Shown piece after piece: positions 44,465-54,800 of a stretch of DNA of 64,000 bases. The number at the start of each line of letters is the position of its first letter. Position 1 is the first letter of the stretch. Where the stretch lies: positions 1-64,000 of the forward strand of contig JAEURZ010000012.1 in assembly GCA_016788905.1 (NCBI GenBank). The letters are read 5' to 3'. The notes under the pieces are model-generated. The model saw only the letters and a program-made list of their open reading frames with translations, did not search any database and was not told where the DNA came from. A program made the position numbers and the translations under genes. Origin of the DNA: Elusimicrobiota bacterium (GTDB taxonomy: Bacteria; Elusimicrobiota; Elusimicrobia; FEN-1173).

Positions 44465-44617
44465 CCCTGATTAAAATCCCCTCACCGGATTGAAACGGAT
44501 CTACCGGACCAGTCCCAACAGGTAGGAATCTTCCTCTGAAAATGGGGCGTGACCCAAGCGCTAAATTTGAACTAAAATAGGGGCCGCATCAGTCCTTTGT
44601 TCTACCGGGTTTTTCTC

Positions 44618-44646
44618 TTGACGAAAAACACACCCTCTGTTACACT
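44618..44646 (+). promoter_or_regulatory. Promoter of the sensor kinase gene
   Basis: TTGACG (44618-44623), 17-nt spacer, TACACT (44641-44646). The predicted transcription start falls within about 2 nt of the TTG start codon at 44655, consistent with a leaderless mRNA. Confidence 0.65.
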
Positions 44647-44654
44647 GAAATACC

Positions 44655-46103
44655 TTGAAACATATTAGCCTTCGCACAAAACTGGTTGCCCATTCCACCC
44701 TGCTGGTGCTTGTGGCCGTCGTCGGGGTCGGGGTTTCCCTTTACATTGCGGAGAAACGCTACCTGATCCAACGATTTGATCAATCCCAAGAAGACAATGT
44801 CAACTCGTTGGTTCAAATCCGCCGGGAAGCCGTCACCGCCCAAAACGATCAACTTCTTTTAAGTTACCTTTCCCTTCTTCGCCGGTCCCGAGCGCTCAGC
44901 TACGCCATGATCCAAGACAACACGGGACGCGTCGTGGCACACACCAACCCCGCCTTTGTGGGGCAACGCCTAACCGACCCCCTCAGTCTTCGCGCCATTG
45001 AGGCCACAAGCCTTCTCCGCCAACAAGGCGGGGCAACAGACGATGTGGTGGATTTGGCTCTCCCGATCATGCAAGGGTTCACCCGAATGGGAATTGCCCG
45101 GGTCGGATATTCGCAGACCTCCATGGGCCTACTGGTGGGGCAAGCCCTGGAAGCCGCTCACCATCGCATCGTGATCGCGGGCCTTTTGGCCATAGGATTC
45201 GGCGTCGTGGTCGCGGTCATGCTGTCCTTGCTCCTAACGCGCCCGATTGGGCTATTGAGGGACGGCGCCCATAAAATTGGTGAAGGAAATTTGGACCACC
45301 GCATTCGCATCACCACACGGGACGAACTGGGTGAACTCGCCCATGAGTTCAACGTCATGGCCACGAAACTCCAGGAATTGGACCAATTGAAACAGGACTT
45401 TGTTTCCAACGTCACCCACGAACTCCGATCCCCCCTCACCTCCCTGCGCGGGTATGTGGAACTTCTCCTCCGAGAAGGGGCGGGCGCCATTAACGAAGAG
45501 CAGCGGGAATTTCTGATCGTTATAAAAAACAATTCGGTTCGGCTGGCCCGGTTCATCGATAACCTTTTGGACGTGGCAAAAATCGAAGCGGGGAAAATAG
45601 AACTTCACCCCGAACGCATCCGGCTACAAGATCTTGCTTTAGAAATGACGGTCGTCTTCCGGCCCCTCGCCCAGGAAAAAGACATCACGTTCCTAACGGA
45701 CTTCCCCCCCCGCCTTCGCCCCATCCACGCGGACGCGGACAAACTTCTGGAAGTGATGACAAATTTATTGAGCAACGCCTTCAAATTCACCCCGGCCCAA
45801 GGGAAAGTCACTCTGGCCGCAACCGAAGAAGAGGGGAACGTGCACATCCTCATCAAAGACACCGGCATCGGGATCCCCCCGGAATCCCTGGGAATTATTT
45901 TCAACAAATTTGAACAGGTCAAACCCACCCAAGGATTGGCCCGAAAAACAAAGGGGTCCGGCTTGGGACTTACGATTGTGAAAGGGATTGTGGAAGCCCA
46001 TGGCGGTCGGGTGTGGATCGAAAGTCAGATGAATCAAGGCACCACGGTCCATGTTCTCCTTCCCCAACCCGGCCGGGAGGAAGAAGATATCGAATTGATT
46101 TAA
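44655..46103 (+). CDS. Membrane-bound sensor histidine kinase
   Basis: Domain order: transmembrane segment 1 (about 10-32), a periplasmic sensor region (33-170) resembling a Cache-like fold, transmembrane segment 2 (about 172-195), HAMP (about 195-245), HisKA with phospho-acceptor H255 in VTHELRSPLTS, and HATPase_c with the N box LLSNAFKFT, DTGIGIP and GSGLGLTIVK. It autophosphorylates and passes phosphate to a response regulator, most likely the one encoded 89 nt downstream. The start is TTG with no ribosome site. The signal sensed is unknown. Confidence 0.9.
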   Translation: MKHISLRTKLVAHSTLLVLVAVVGVGVSLYIAEKRYLIQRFDQSQEDNVNSLVQIRREAVTAQNDQLLLSYLSLLRRSRALSYAMIQDNTGRVVAHTNPAFVGQRLTDPLSLRAIEATSLLRQQGGATDDVVDLALPIMQGFTRMGIARVGYSQTSMGLLVGQALEAAHHRIVIAGLLAIGFGVVVAVMLSLLLTRPIGLLRDGAHKIGEGNLDHRIRITTRDELGELAHEFNVMATKLQELDQLKQDFVSNVTHELRSPLTSLRGYVELLLREGAGAINEEQREFLIVIKNNSVRLARFIDNLLDVAKIEAGKIELHPERIRLQDLALEMTVVFRPLAQEKDITFLTDFPPRLRPIHADADKLLEVMTNLLSNAFKFTPAQGKVTLAATEEEGNVHILIKDTGIGIPPESLGIIFNKFEQVKPTQGLARKTKGSGLGLTIVKGIVEAHGGRVWIESQMNQGTTVHVLLPQPGREEEDIELI

Positions 46104-46192
46104 ACCTGACAGAGATAAAGATATTTACAAAGAGATAGACAATGATCTAGGATGGATTTTCCGATGGGCCATTTTTTCAGGGGGATACCGGA

Positions 46193-46873
46193 ATGATAAA
46201 GAAACGCGTCTTGGTTGTGGATGACGACAGAGACATCCGCCGTTTGGTGGAAAGCATCTTATCCAAAGAGGGATTTGTCACCATCGGGGCGGAAAACGGG
46301 GCCGACGCCTTAAAAAAAGTCGTCAATTCAAAACCTGACTTGATCATCCTTGATCTCCAATTGCCGGACAAAGATGGGTTCGAGATTTGCAAAATCCTTC
46401 GGGCGGATCCTGCCACACGCTACATCCCGGTGGTTTTCCTCACTGTCCAAAACCTAGATTCCTACAAGATCGCCGGGTTGGAAATCGGGGCCGACGACTA
46501 CATCACCAAACCGTTTAACCAAACGGAATTGGTGGCCCGGATCAAAGCCGTCCTTCGCCGCGCCGAATGGCGGGACAAAAAGGACCCCGGCTTAAAAGAA
46601 GGCCCCCTCACCATTGACATGGAAAAACACACGGCTGTCATGGATGGGAAAGCCATCAACCTGGCCCCCAAAGAATTCGATCTCCTCCTCACCCTCATGC
46701 GCAACGAAGGGAAAGTTCTCACCCGCGCCGAACTCTCGGAAACCGTTTGGGGTCAAGAATATTTCGGCAACACCCGAACAGTTGACGTTCATGTGGGCCG
46801 TCTCCGCCGTAAACTGGGCAAACAAGGCGACCGCGTCAAAACCGTCGAACGCATCGGCTACCGCTTCGAATAA
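46193..46873 (+). CDS. OmpR/PhoB-family response regulator
   Basis: Residues 1-120 are a receiver domain: acidic pocket VDDDRD near residue 10, phospho-acceptor D54 in LIILDLQLPDKDG, and the conserved Lys in YITKPFN. Residues about 130-226 are an OmpR-type winged helix (LAPKEFDLLLTLMRNEGKVLTRAEL and TVDVHVGRLRRKLG). It should be the partner of the upstream kinase and act as a transcription factor. GGGGGAT about 6 nt before ATG is the ribosome site. Confidence 0.92.
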   Translation: MIKKRVLVVDDDRDIRRLVESILSKEGFVTIGAENGADALKKVVNSKPDLIILDLQLPDKDGFEICKILRADPATRYIPVVFLTVQNLDSYKIAGLEIGADDYITKPFNQTELVARIKAVLRRAEWRDKKDPGLKEGPLTIDMEKHTAVMDGKAINLAPKEFDLLLTLMRNEGKVLTRAELSETVWGQEYFGNTRTVDVHVGRLRRKLGKQGDRVKTVERIGYRFE

Positions 46874-46897
46874 CACGTCCCAACGTTCCGGTTTTTT

Positions 46898-46937
46898 CTT
46901 CAGCCCCGGAGGAAAAGAGCCAAGGAGAGGGTATGTT
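46898..46937. repeat. Possible diverged REP-like element, type B
   Basis: TCTTCAGCCCCGGAGGAAAAG followed by GGAGAGGGTATGTT shares the outer blocks of the type B element (6478 and 58877) but lacks a good central hairpin, so it is probably a decayed copy. Confidence 0.35.
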
Positions 46938-47039
46938 CTACACGGGAAAACGCCTCGCATCGATTCCCCCAACACGTGCTCGAACAGAAGAGGGGAAGAA
47001 CTCCTTCCTTCGCTTCGTTGAGCTCAACGAAATTCCTCC

Positions 47040-47091
47040 TTTAATAACGATATTGACAATTAAAATATATTGGCATAAGATTTAATAACGA
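47040..47091 (+). promoter_or_regulatory. fic promoter flanked by direct repeats
   Basis: TTGACA (47053-47058), 17-nt spacer, TAAGAT (47076-47081). TTTAATAACGA occurs at 47040-47050, just before the -35, and again at 47081-47091, just after the -10, 41 bp apart. This suggests a regulator binding on both sides of polymerase. The ATG at 47093 would follow a 5' leader of about 5 nt. Confidence 0.6.
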
Positions 47092-47092
47092 C

Positions 47093-47266
47093 ATGAGGCA
47101 AGGAATCCCCAAAACGAACCCTCGTGCGGGCCGATGGGAAAAACAATCTGGGCCGGAACCCTTTTATTGCTTTCTCCCGGCCCCCTTACCACCCCGTCCG
47201 ACCATTGAATTTAACGGCCGCCTCCAAGAGAGGGTGGCAAGGGCAAGCCACGCACTGGGCCGTGTC
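47093..47266 (+). pseudogene. Displaced N-terminal segment of the second fic gene
   Basis: Starting with ATG at 47093 this frame encodes RWEKQSGPEPFYCFLPAPLPP and then IEFNGRLQERVARASHALGR, the expected N-terminus of this Fic subgroup. It leaves the correct frame at about 47262-47270, where the following frame (QLPNPSLLLYTYIRKEAVLSS) takes over. A small deletion or insertion there separates the two halves. Confidence 0.65.
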
Positions 47267-48254
47267 ACAATTGCCCAACCCATCACTTTTGCTTTATACC
47301 TACATCCGGAAGGAGGCGGTACTCTCTTCTCAAATTGAGGGAACTCAATCCTCTCTTTCCGATCTCCTGCTTTTTGAAAACAAGCAGGCCCCGGGTGTTC
47401 CGGTAGGCGATGTCAAAGAAGTATCAAACTACGTGGGGGCCTTGGAATACGGCATGAAACGTCTGAAGGGCGGATTTCCTCTCAGCTTAAGGTTGATGCG
47501 TGAAATCCATGCCGTCCTTCTGAGTGGTTCAAGGGGAGCGCACCAACAGCCGGGAGAGTTTCGTCGCTCACAGAACTGGATTGGGGGGAGCCGACCGGGC
47601 AATGCACTTTATGTCCCGCCACCGGCACGAGAGGTTCTGCCCGCAATGGGCGCATTGGAGAAGTTTATTCATGGGGTTCCCGTCCAAACCCCTACACTCA
47701 TCAAAGCAGGTCTCGTACACGCGCAGTTTGAAAGCATCCACCCCTTCTTGGATGGAAACGGACGTTTGGGACGTCTCCTCATTCCTTTTATTCTCTATGA
47801 GGAACAAGCCTTAACCCATCCCTTTCTATATCTCAGCCTCCATTTTAAAGAGAACCGGCAGTATTATTACGAAACCCTCCAAAGCGTTCGGATCAACGGA
47901 GACTGGGAGCGATGGTTGGATTTCTATTTAGAGGGTATCGAAAAGGTATCAAACCAGGCCTGCGGGACAGTGGAAAAATTGACCTGGATGTTTGAACAAC
48001 ACAAGAGCAAGATCGAAGAAATAGGCCGCGCCGCCAATTCAGCCTTGAACGTGTTTGAACTTTTGAAGAAACGATGCCTCGTTTCTCTCCCGGTCATTCA
48101 GAACGAATTAAAACTCACATTCCCCACCGCCAACAAAGCCCTTTTGAACCTTCAAAACCTGGGCTTCGTCAAAGAAATCACCGGAAAACGCCGGGATCGC
48201 ATTTTCTCCTATGAACCGTATCTCAAGGTCCTCCATACGGGAAAAATGCATTAA
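47124..48254 (+). CDS. Fic family protein, probably frameshifted near its N-terminus
   Basis: From about residue 48 on the sequence is a good Fic protein: inhibitory helix SSQIEGTQSS, the active loop HPFLDGNGRLGR, and a C-terminal winged-helix region (about 290-360). The first 47 residues of this frame lack similarity; the true N-terminus is encoded in another frame from ATG at 47093. So the locus is either a pseudogene, an assembly or sequencing error, or makes a shortened protein. It is a different Fic subgroup from the one at 27312-28367. Confidence 0.75.
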   Translation: MRADGKNNLGRNPFIAFSRPPYHPVRPLNLTAASKRGWQGQATHWAVSQLPNPSLLLYTYIRKEAVLSSQIEGTQSSLSDLLLFENKQAPGVPVGDVKEVSNYVGALEYGMKRLKGGFPLSLRLMREIHAVLLSGSRGAHQQPGEFRRSQNWIGGSRPGNALYVPPPAREVLPAMGALEKFIHGVPVQTPTLIKAGLVHAQFESIHPFLDGNGRLGRLLIPFILYEEQALTHPFLYLSLHFKENRQYYYETLQSVRINGDWERWLDFYLEGIEKVSNQACGTVEKLTWMFEQHKSKIEEIGRAANSALNVFELLKKRCLVSLPVIQNELKLTFPTANKALLNLQNLGFVKEITGKRRDRIFSYEPYLKVLHTGKMH

Positions 48255-48290
48255 CCAGCGCAAACAATCCCCAGTTAAAATCGGAACGGC

Positions 48291-48665
48291 TCAGAAGTCT
48301 CTCGTCTCCAACAACCCCTGCAGGTTTTTGGCGAAAACCGAATACCGGACCGGCTTAATCAGCTTGACTTTCACGGGAGATTCCCCCAACCGGGTTTCGT
48401 CCACCATACCAGAAACAATCATGACCGGCGTTCCGTTCGTCACCGGATGAACCCGTAACCGCCGCAGCACTTCGTAGCCGTTCACGAACGGCATTTCCAG
48501 ATCCAGTGTAATGAGGTGCGGCCGAAATTCAATGGCCGCCCGAAGCGAATCCCGCGCGTCCGTCACACACCGGACGTCAAACCCTAACGCTTCACAAAAG
48601 TCCCCCAACAGATCAGCCATGCCGATGTCGTCGTCGATGACAAGAATTCGTTTTTCATACGACAT
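48291..48665 (-). CDS. Orphan CheY-like receiver protein
   Basis: A single receiver domain of about 124 residues without output domain: acidic pocket IDDD (residues 10-13), phospho-acceptor D55 in LITLDLEMP, conserved Ser in IVSGM and Lys104 in KLIKPVRY. Such proteins act through protein contacts. ATG at 48665 is preceded by AAGGAGG with 5 nt spacing; an in-frame start at 48698 has none. It is divergent from the 3335-residue giant gene, and a copy of the giant-gene promoter box in the shared intergenic region points toward it. Confidence 0.88.
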   Translation of the reverse strand: MSYEKRILVIDDDIGMADLLGDFCEALGFDVRCVTDARDSLRAAIEFRPHLITLDLEMPFVNGYEVLRRLRVHPVTNGTPVMIVSGMVDETRLGESPVKVKLIKPVRYSVFAKNLQGLLETRDF

Positions 48666-48727
48666 GCCCGCCTCCTTCCGATTCATTATGTCACACAATT
48701 ACCCTACACCCAGTCCCGCCCGCCTGC

Positions 48728-48808
48728 CTTAAGATGTTGTAACAATTTCCTGCGTTTACAAATTTGTTACAAATTCTTAAGAGATCCTTTTGTTTTCTTT
48801 GGTATCTT
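48728..48808 (+). promoter_or_regulatory. Divergent giant-gene promoter: two inverted 18-bp boxes plus -10
   Basis: TTGTTACAA-AT-TCTTAAG (48764-48781) is followed after exactly 21 nt by TATCTT (48803-48808), an extended -10 with upstream TGG, driving the giant gene at 48858. A second perfect box in reverse, TTGTTACAA-CA-TCTTAAG (48745 to 48728), points toward the CheY-like gene; 21 nt beyond it lies only a weak -10 (TAGGGT, 48706 to 48701). The two boxes form an inverted pair 18 nt apart. Confidence 0.65.
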
Positions 48809-48857
48809 ACGAATCAAGAATTCACTCAATATTGATTCAAGAAGGACTGATCCCTAG

Positions 48858-51800
48858 ATGCCCATGTTCGGTTTCCCTTTATCTTGCGATCGCTTGATGC
48901 CCACCAAGAAGGTCATCGCTACGGTGACGGCATTGGCTTGTTTTTTTTCCTTTATTACCTCCCCGTTTTTAGAAGCCTCATCTTTAAATCATGCATCCGT
49001 AGGGAACAGTCGTCAGCACTCCGAGAATTCGCTCCCTCAGGTCACGCCCCAAGATCAAGGGGGTAGGATCGGCCCATCGTCACTTCTACGGGAATCCTTA
49101 TGGTCATTGGTCGGTCGGCAGGGCTGGCGCGTGGAGGGACGGTTACTCCCGTTCATTACCCAAATAGAAGACAACCATGGGGACACACCTTCTCAGTTGG
49201 CGGCGGTTCACCTGTTGGACAAGGTGGATTCAGAGCGCGGAAATGAACCCCTTCTCATTGGGGTTGAAGGGGCTTGGGACATCTTAGACATATCACCGCT
49301 TGCCGCTCTCCCACCCGGAGAGTGGCGAAATCGCTGGTTCAATCGTCTTCTCTGGCGGGGCGACCTAACGGGGGAGGAGTATTGGATGTTGATGCGTTCC
49401 CCGACCCGTGTCACTCTCATAGGCATTGATGACCCCGTGTTGCATCAACAGCACAGTGAAGCTCGAAGGATTGTCGAAACCTCCCGAAAGGAAACAGAAT
49501 TATTCCTGCGCGACCTCGCCACCCGCGTGGATCGTTTGAAAAAACATCTTTTCCCACCCGCCTGGGTGATACTGGACAAGGCTTTTTCCGATTACGACGA
49601 AGGATCAATTTCAATTAACGAATTGTCTGTATCGATTCTCGAAAAAGTTTCGCCAACTTGGATGAATGAAAATACCCCCCACTTGTTTTATCTCGCCCAA
49701 ATCCACAAAAACCCCGTAGATCCCAAATCCGTTCAAAAAGAACTCAAAGACATGCTCTCATTTACGTTGACCCCCGCAGAATCCCAACAGCTTTTCTCCG
49801 GATCCCCGATGAAAAATCCCGATGTTTTTTTTAATAATATTTTCGCCATGGCAGACGCCCGCAAATTGACGCTCCCCCACACAAAGAAATACGCCCAGCA
49901 AAGTCTATGGAGCCGAGAGATCGAACCAATGGCCTTGTCAAAAGAAGTCAACGTTGCAAGGAGGTCCCTCTTTACTTCCTCCCCCTCCCATCCCGTAGCC
50001 TCAAAACTCGTTCAAATAAAGGAAACCCTTTTTCTCCTGCGAGGGATTGTCGCCCTCGGCCTCACGCCGGACGATTGGTTGCGATTTCAAACACAGAACG
50101 AATTCAATGACATTCAAAATCTTTCCGACTCAATAAGAGAGCTTGAATCCAACAAATGGTCTCGTGAACCACGAAGTCCTATCCCTTTCTCCTCCACGTA
50201 TGTGATCCAAAATGCCAAAAGATTTTACGAGCTTGCAAAATTAAGAGACCACGCCATGGCCGACAATTTAATTAAACAGGCCCGGCGAGTGGGGGCCACC
50301 CGTTCTGTGGTTATCGCTGGCGGATTCCACACCCCTGGGATGGTCCACCTGTTTCGCCAATGGGGCGCACCCTTTGAGGTCCTGTGCCCGATTCCTGAAC
50401 ACAAGGTCGAACCCACCCTCCGAGCCCTGGACGCTTTCCAACAACCCGAAACGAGGAACCGAATACTCCATGAGACCGCCACCCAATTACAGGCGGAAGA
50501 AAATGACGCGGTTCAACGCTGGATGAATAAATTGTCTTCCCAAAATCGACGCCATTTAAGAAAGGCGGGGTTTGGGGAACCCCAAGCTCTCTCCGTCTTT
50601 TGGACATCCCTTAAAAAAGACCTCACCCGTTGGGCCTATTTCCTCGCCCTCTTCTTACGCGAGCAATGGGACTTCTTTCAAACTCTTCACGGTTCCCAAG
50701 AAAAAACAGCCTGGGCGGTCCTGACAGCACCGATCCCTCCTGTAATGAACTTGATTCCCCCATCCATTCACCAAACCCCGGCTGAATACGCCCCCCCTCT
50801 CCCCCAACGAGAGTCAGGGGAAAAGATCGCGGAAGAATTTCAGTCATTAGTCCAACAATCCCGTTGGGTGGAAGCCGAAAATTTCCTTTGGCAGCTGTGG
50901 ACGGGCCATGGATCGGCCCGATTGATCGGCGAATCGTTCATGGCCCTCAACCTCACCGACAAGGAACCCCGACAGGCCAGAGACCTCGTGGCGAGTCACT
51001 TAAGCCCCCAGGCACTAGGTCTTTTGGGCCAAGGGCTCATGGACTATTTTCAAGACCGGGACTTAGAACGCCTTTACGAACGCCGAAAACTCAACCAGAC
51101 CCTATTAGATAACCTAAACGCCATTGAAAGTAACCGCGATAGTGCGATCCATGGTATTAAAACAACTCTTTCCCAAATCAATCAAAGCCTCCTGGATGAG
51201 GCGAACGGTATCCTTGGGGTCGATTCAGAGGGAACCCCTGGGTTCACCCTCATGGACCCCATGGATCCCGACACGGACGCCGTGGTAAGACAGGTCAAAA
51301 AAGATGGGGAAGAAACAACCTTCCTGGCGAATAAGATCAAGAATCTCATGGATCAATGGGATACGGAATCAAGTCCAGATCTTCTTCAAGAAACAAAAAA
51401 AATGGTCGGAAAAATCAAACTCCACTTTCAACCCACAATAAAAAAGATCCTTTTGCCCACAGCCACCGACCACTTCACGCCGGCGGGACAGACACGAGCC
51501 AAATTGTCCGCGTATCGGGAGTGGCTCCGTTTCACACAGTCAATGGAAGTCTCCCAACGGGAATTGGCCCGGCGGGCGTGGCGATCAGCGGAAACCCTCA
51601 GCCGCTCTATTGCCCAAGGGAAATTGGCGGATCCAACGGCCTATTCAACTCCGTTGGATCGGTCGGCCTTTGGAAAGATCGCTGTAAATCGGGTCGGTCT
51701 GGATCAAACACTATCGACCCTCCGCACCCAGGAAAGGCCGATCGTCGTGGTTTCCCTTCCGTACGAAGAAGCTAAAAATGACGTGATCCAAGACCTGGCG

Positions 51801-54800
51801 CATGCTTTAACGACAACCTCACTTTCCACCCCCGGTCCTCGCCGACTTTTGCGGGTCCGTCTCAGTCGGTTGGAAAGTGATCCTAAATTCCGCGCCACCG
51901 CATTAAAACTTCTGATGGAACGTGCCGGAGAATTGGGGGGCACAGCCTTGGCCATTGATTTAGATGAGGTGGGACCTTTACTGGAAAACGTCGAAAAACC
52001 TCTAGAACATCTGCTCCAAAGCTGGGCCGGTCTGGATTCCCCCCCCCCGCTGGTTTTCATTTCAGCCAGCCGAGCCCATCAAGATCTGTTGAACACGGGA
52101 GGCCAAGACAAATCCGATGTGGTCACGTTTCCCCCGAGCCGAGATTCCGTAAAGTCACTCCTCCAAACCGAAGCCGAACGGATCCAAACAACGTCTTCCT
52201 GCGAAATTCAACCTGAGGTGGTGAGTCGGCTTGTGGATGCCGTCTTTTCCACCGGGACAGTGGACTTTTCCGAAGCCATCAAATCGCTCCGCTGGGCAGC
52301 GGCACAGGCCCTTATCCACTCGGCGTCAAACGGGACCCCTCCCGTGGTCACGCCCCACGATTTGACTCTCCAAGAAGACGCTCGGCTTCGAGACCTGCCC
52401 CTGGCTCGACAGGTCCGCATTGTTGTCGGACGCGTGGATGACCTCTTCGCTCAGGCGCTCAACAATCTCCTGGCCAATTTCGAATCCCTGAGCCCCAACT
52501 CCCCCTTCTATTCGAGCGTCGAAGCCAGACTTCGCCATGCCGTCGGTCTTTGGCATATGTTCCCCAAAGAGACAAACAGCTCCAAAGAGGTTCGGCTGTC
52601 CCAGGAGGAAATAGACACGGGAGTCAGTAATGCCTGGTCCTTTTTCAACGCCCATCTCATGGGATTGGAACGACAAAAACAGGCCGTCATTGACACCTAT
52701 ATCAAGCACGAACTCGAACAACAGGGGAAAAGCCCCCACGCCCCCAGCGACATCCTCTGTCTCGTGGGCCCCCACGGCACGGGGAAAACGGAAATCGCCA
52801 GTCTTCTCGCTCAATATTTAAAGAGAAAACTGATTAAAATCGATGCGGGCGGGGCCAGTTCCGAAGAGCAAATTTTGGGCACAATGAGCACCTTTGTGGG
52901 CTCCCAACCCGGCAAGATTCATCTGGCCCTTGAGGAAGAGGAAACGGACGAGTTGGTCTTGCTCATTGACGAAATCGATAAGGGTTCTCCCGTATTCTGG
53001 AACGCATTGATCCAACTCTTAGAAAAAAATCAACCCCTCGATAGCCGCTACGACACATTCAAAACTCCAAAGCGCCGAATCGTTATCATTGCCACCGCCA
53101 ATGATTGGAGCGCGATTCCCGACGCTTTAAAAAGCCGCCTCCAGCAATCGAATTTCTCGGAATTTTCTCCTTCCGGACTGAAAAGGACGGCGGCCCTCTT
53201 CACCTGGCCCAAAGTGGCGAAACGATTTGAATTTCCGGACTCTTGGGCCCGTTGCGACGATCCCTACCCCCTTATTTCGCTCGTGGTTGACGATTACCTC
53301 GAACGCCCCGCCCTGCGTGAACTGGAACGAATTATCGAGCGCATTCACAGAGCCGCCAATTTGGTCGCCATCGATTTGGACCACAAATATCACCCGGTCG
53401 TCATGGATGAAGCGTTTGTGAGAGAACTCTTGGGCTCACCTGTTCAACGACCCCAACACATGGTGCGGGGAGACACCCCAGGCCAACTCTCGGGGTTAGG
53501 GGTCATGGGAAGTGGGGTGGGTGTCACTATGCCCATTCAAGTCATTGCCCTCCCGCTGGAACAGGTGCCCGGTACCCCTTTACTCATGACCGGTGGAGCG
53601 GCGGAAACCATGCAAGCCAGTGGACAGAACGCTTTAGAGGCATTACGGGGCCGATCTCGACGCCACCCCTCGGACTTTGATGGATCCCTCCCCCTGTCCG
53701 AAATCCGGTTACATGTCCACCTCCCTCCTCTCCAATCCGAAAAGGACGGCCCGTCTGCGGGGATGGCCATGGCGGTGGCCGCGTATTCAGAAATCACCCA
53801 ACGCCAGGTCAATCCTGCCATAGCCATTACCGGAGGGCTACTGCCCAACGGGCAGAGTTTCGCGGTCGGTGGAATATCTGAAAAAATACAAGCCGCCCGA
53901 ATTGAAGGAAAATCGATAATTTTCATCCCAAGCGGGAACGAAAATGACCTCAAAACCCATCTTGAACGTCAAAACAGCGACTCAGAACCCGTGGCCATTG
54001 TCTCGGGTGGAGAAACAACCTTCTTTTTTAACGGGGAAGTTGATCTTCAGGGCATTTCGGAGGAGAAAATAAGACGAGTGCCGGGAGGGATCTACATTCG
54101 CGCAACAGATAGTCCCCACCTCTCAGCAGACAGACAACCAACAACCGTTGTTCTCACCAAATGGATTGACGACATCCTCGACTACCCGGATGCGATCCTA
54201 CCCCGTGGCACTATCATTCCGCCCCTTCAGAAAGGGGAAATCACCACGTTAACCCCAAGGGTTGAGACAAACCAAACATCCAACGATTCAGAACAGGATA
54301 AAGGAAAAATCCCCGTCACGCCACCCGAACCAACCCCTTCCCGTAACACCATACAGGGGAGCTTCATCCCAGATAATGTGTACAATCGATCTGCTTCAAC
54401 CCCCCTCTCTCTTTCAACGGGAGAAACCATGACCCCATCCGAATTTCTCCAAATGAACGAGGCGGATGATCAGCTCAATACCCTTGAAAGATTATTGAAA
54501 TCTGATTCCACAGAAGCCTTACCCCTCTTTGAAGCCCTCACCCGAGCACTGTGGGTCTTGGATCCAACACGAGCCGGGGCCATCTTCAATAAACTTTTTA
54601 ACACCTTGGATACCCAGAACCTCCTCTTCCCCCCCTCCCCCCGGGATGACGACGGCCTGGGAGTGCCCTTTCTCGCCCATATGGTTGCCGCCCAGGATCG
54701 AGCAACAGTCGACAAACATATTTATAGAAAATCCAACTTCATAAAAATTCTTGAAGGAAAACTCAATTCTTTGAAGAGATATGACGCAAATGGGACCCAT

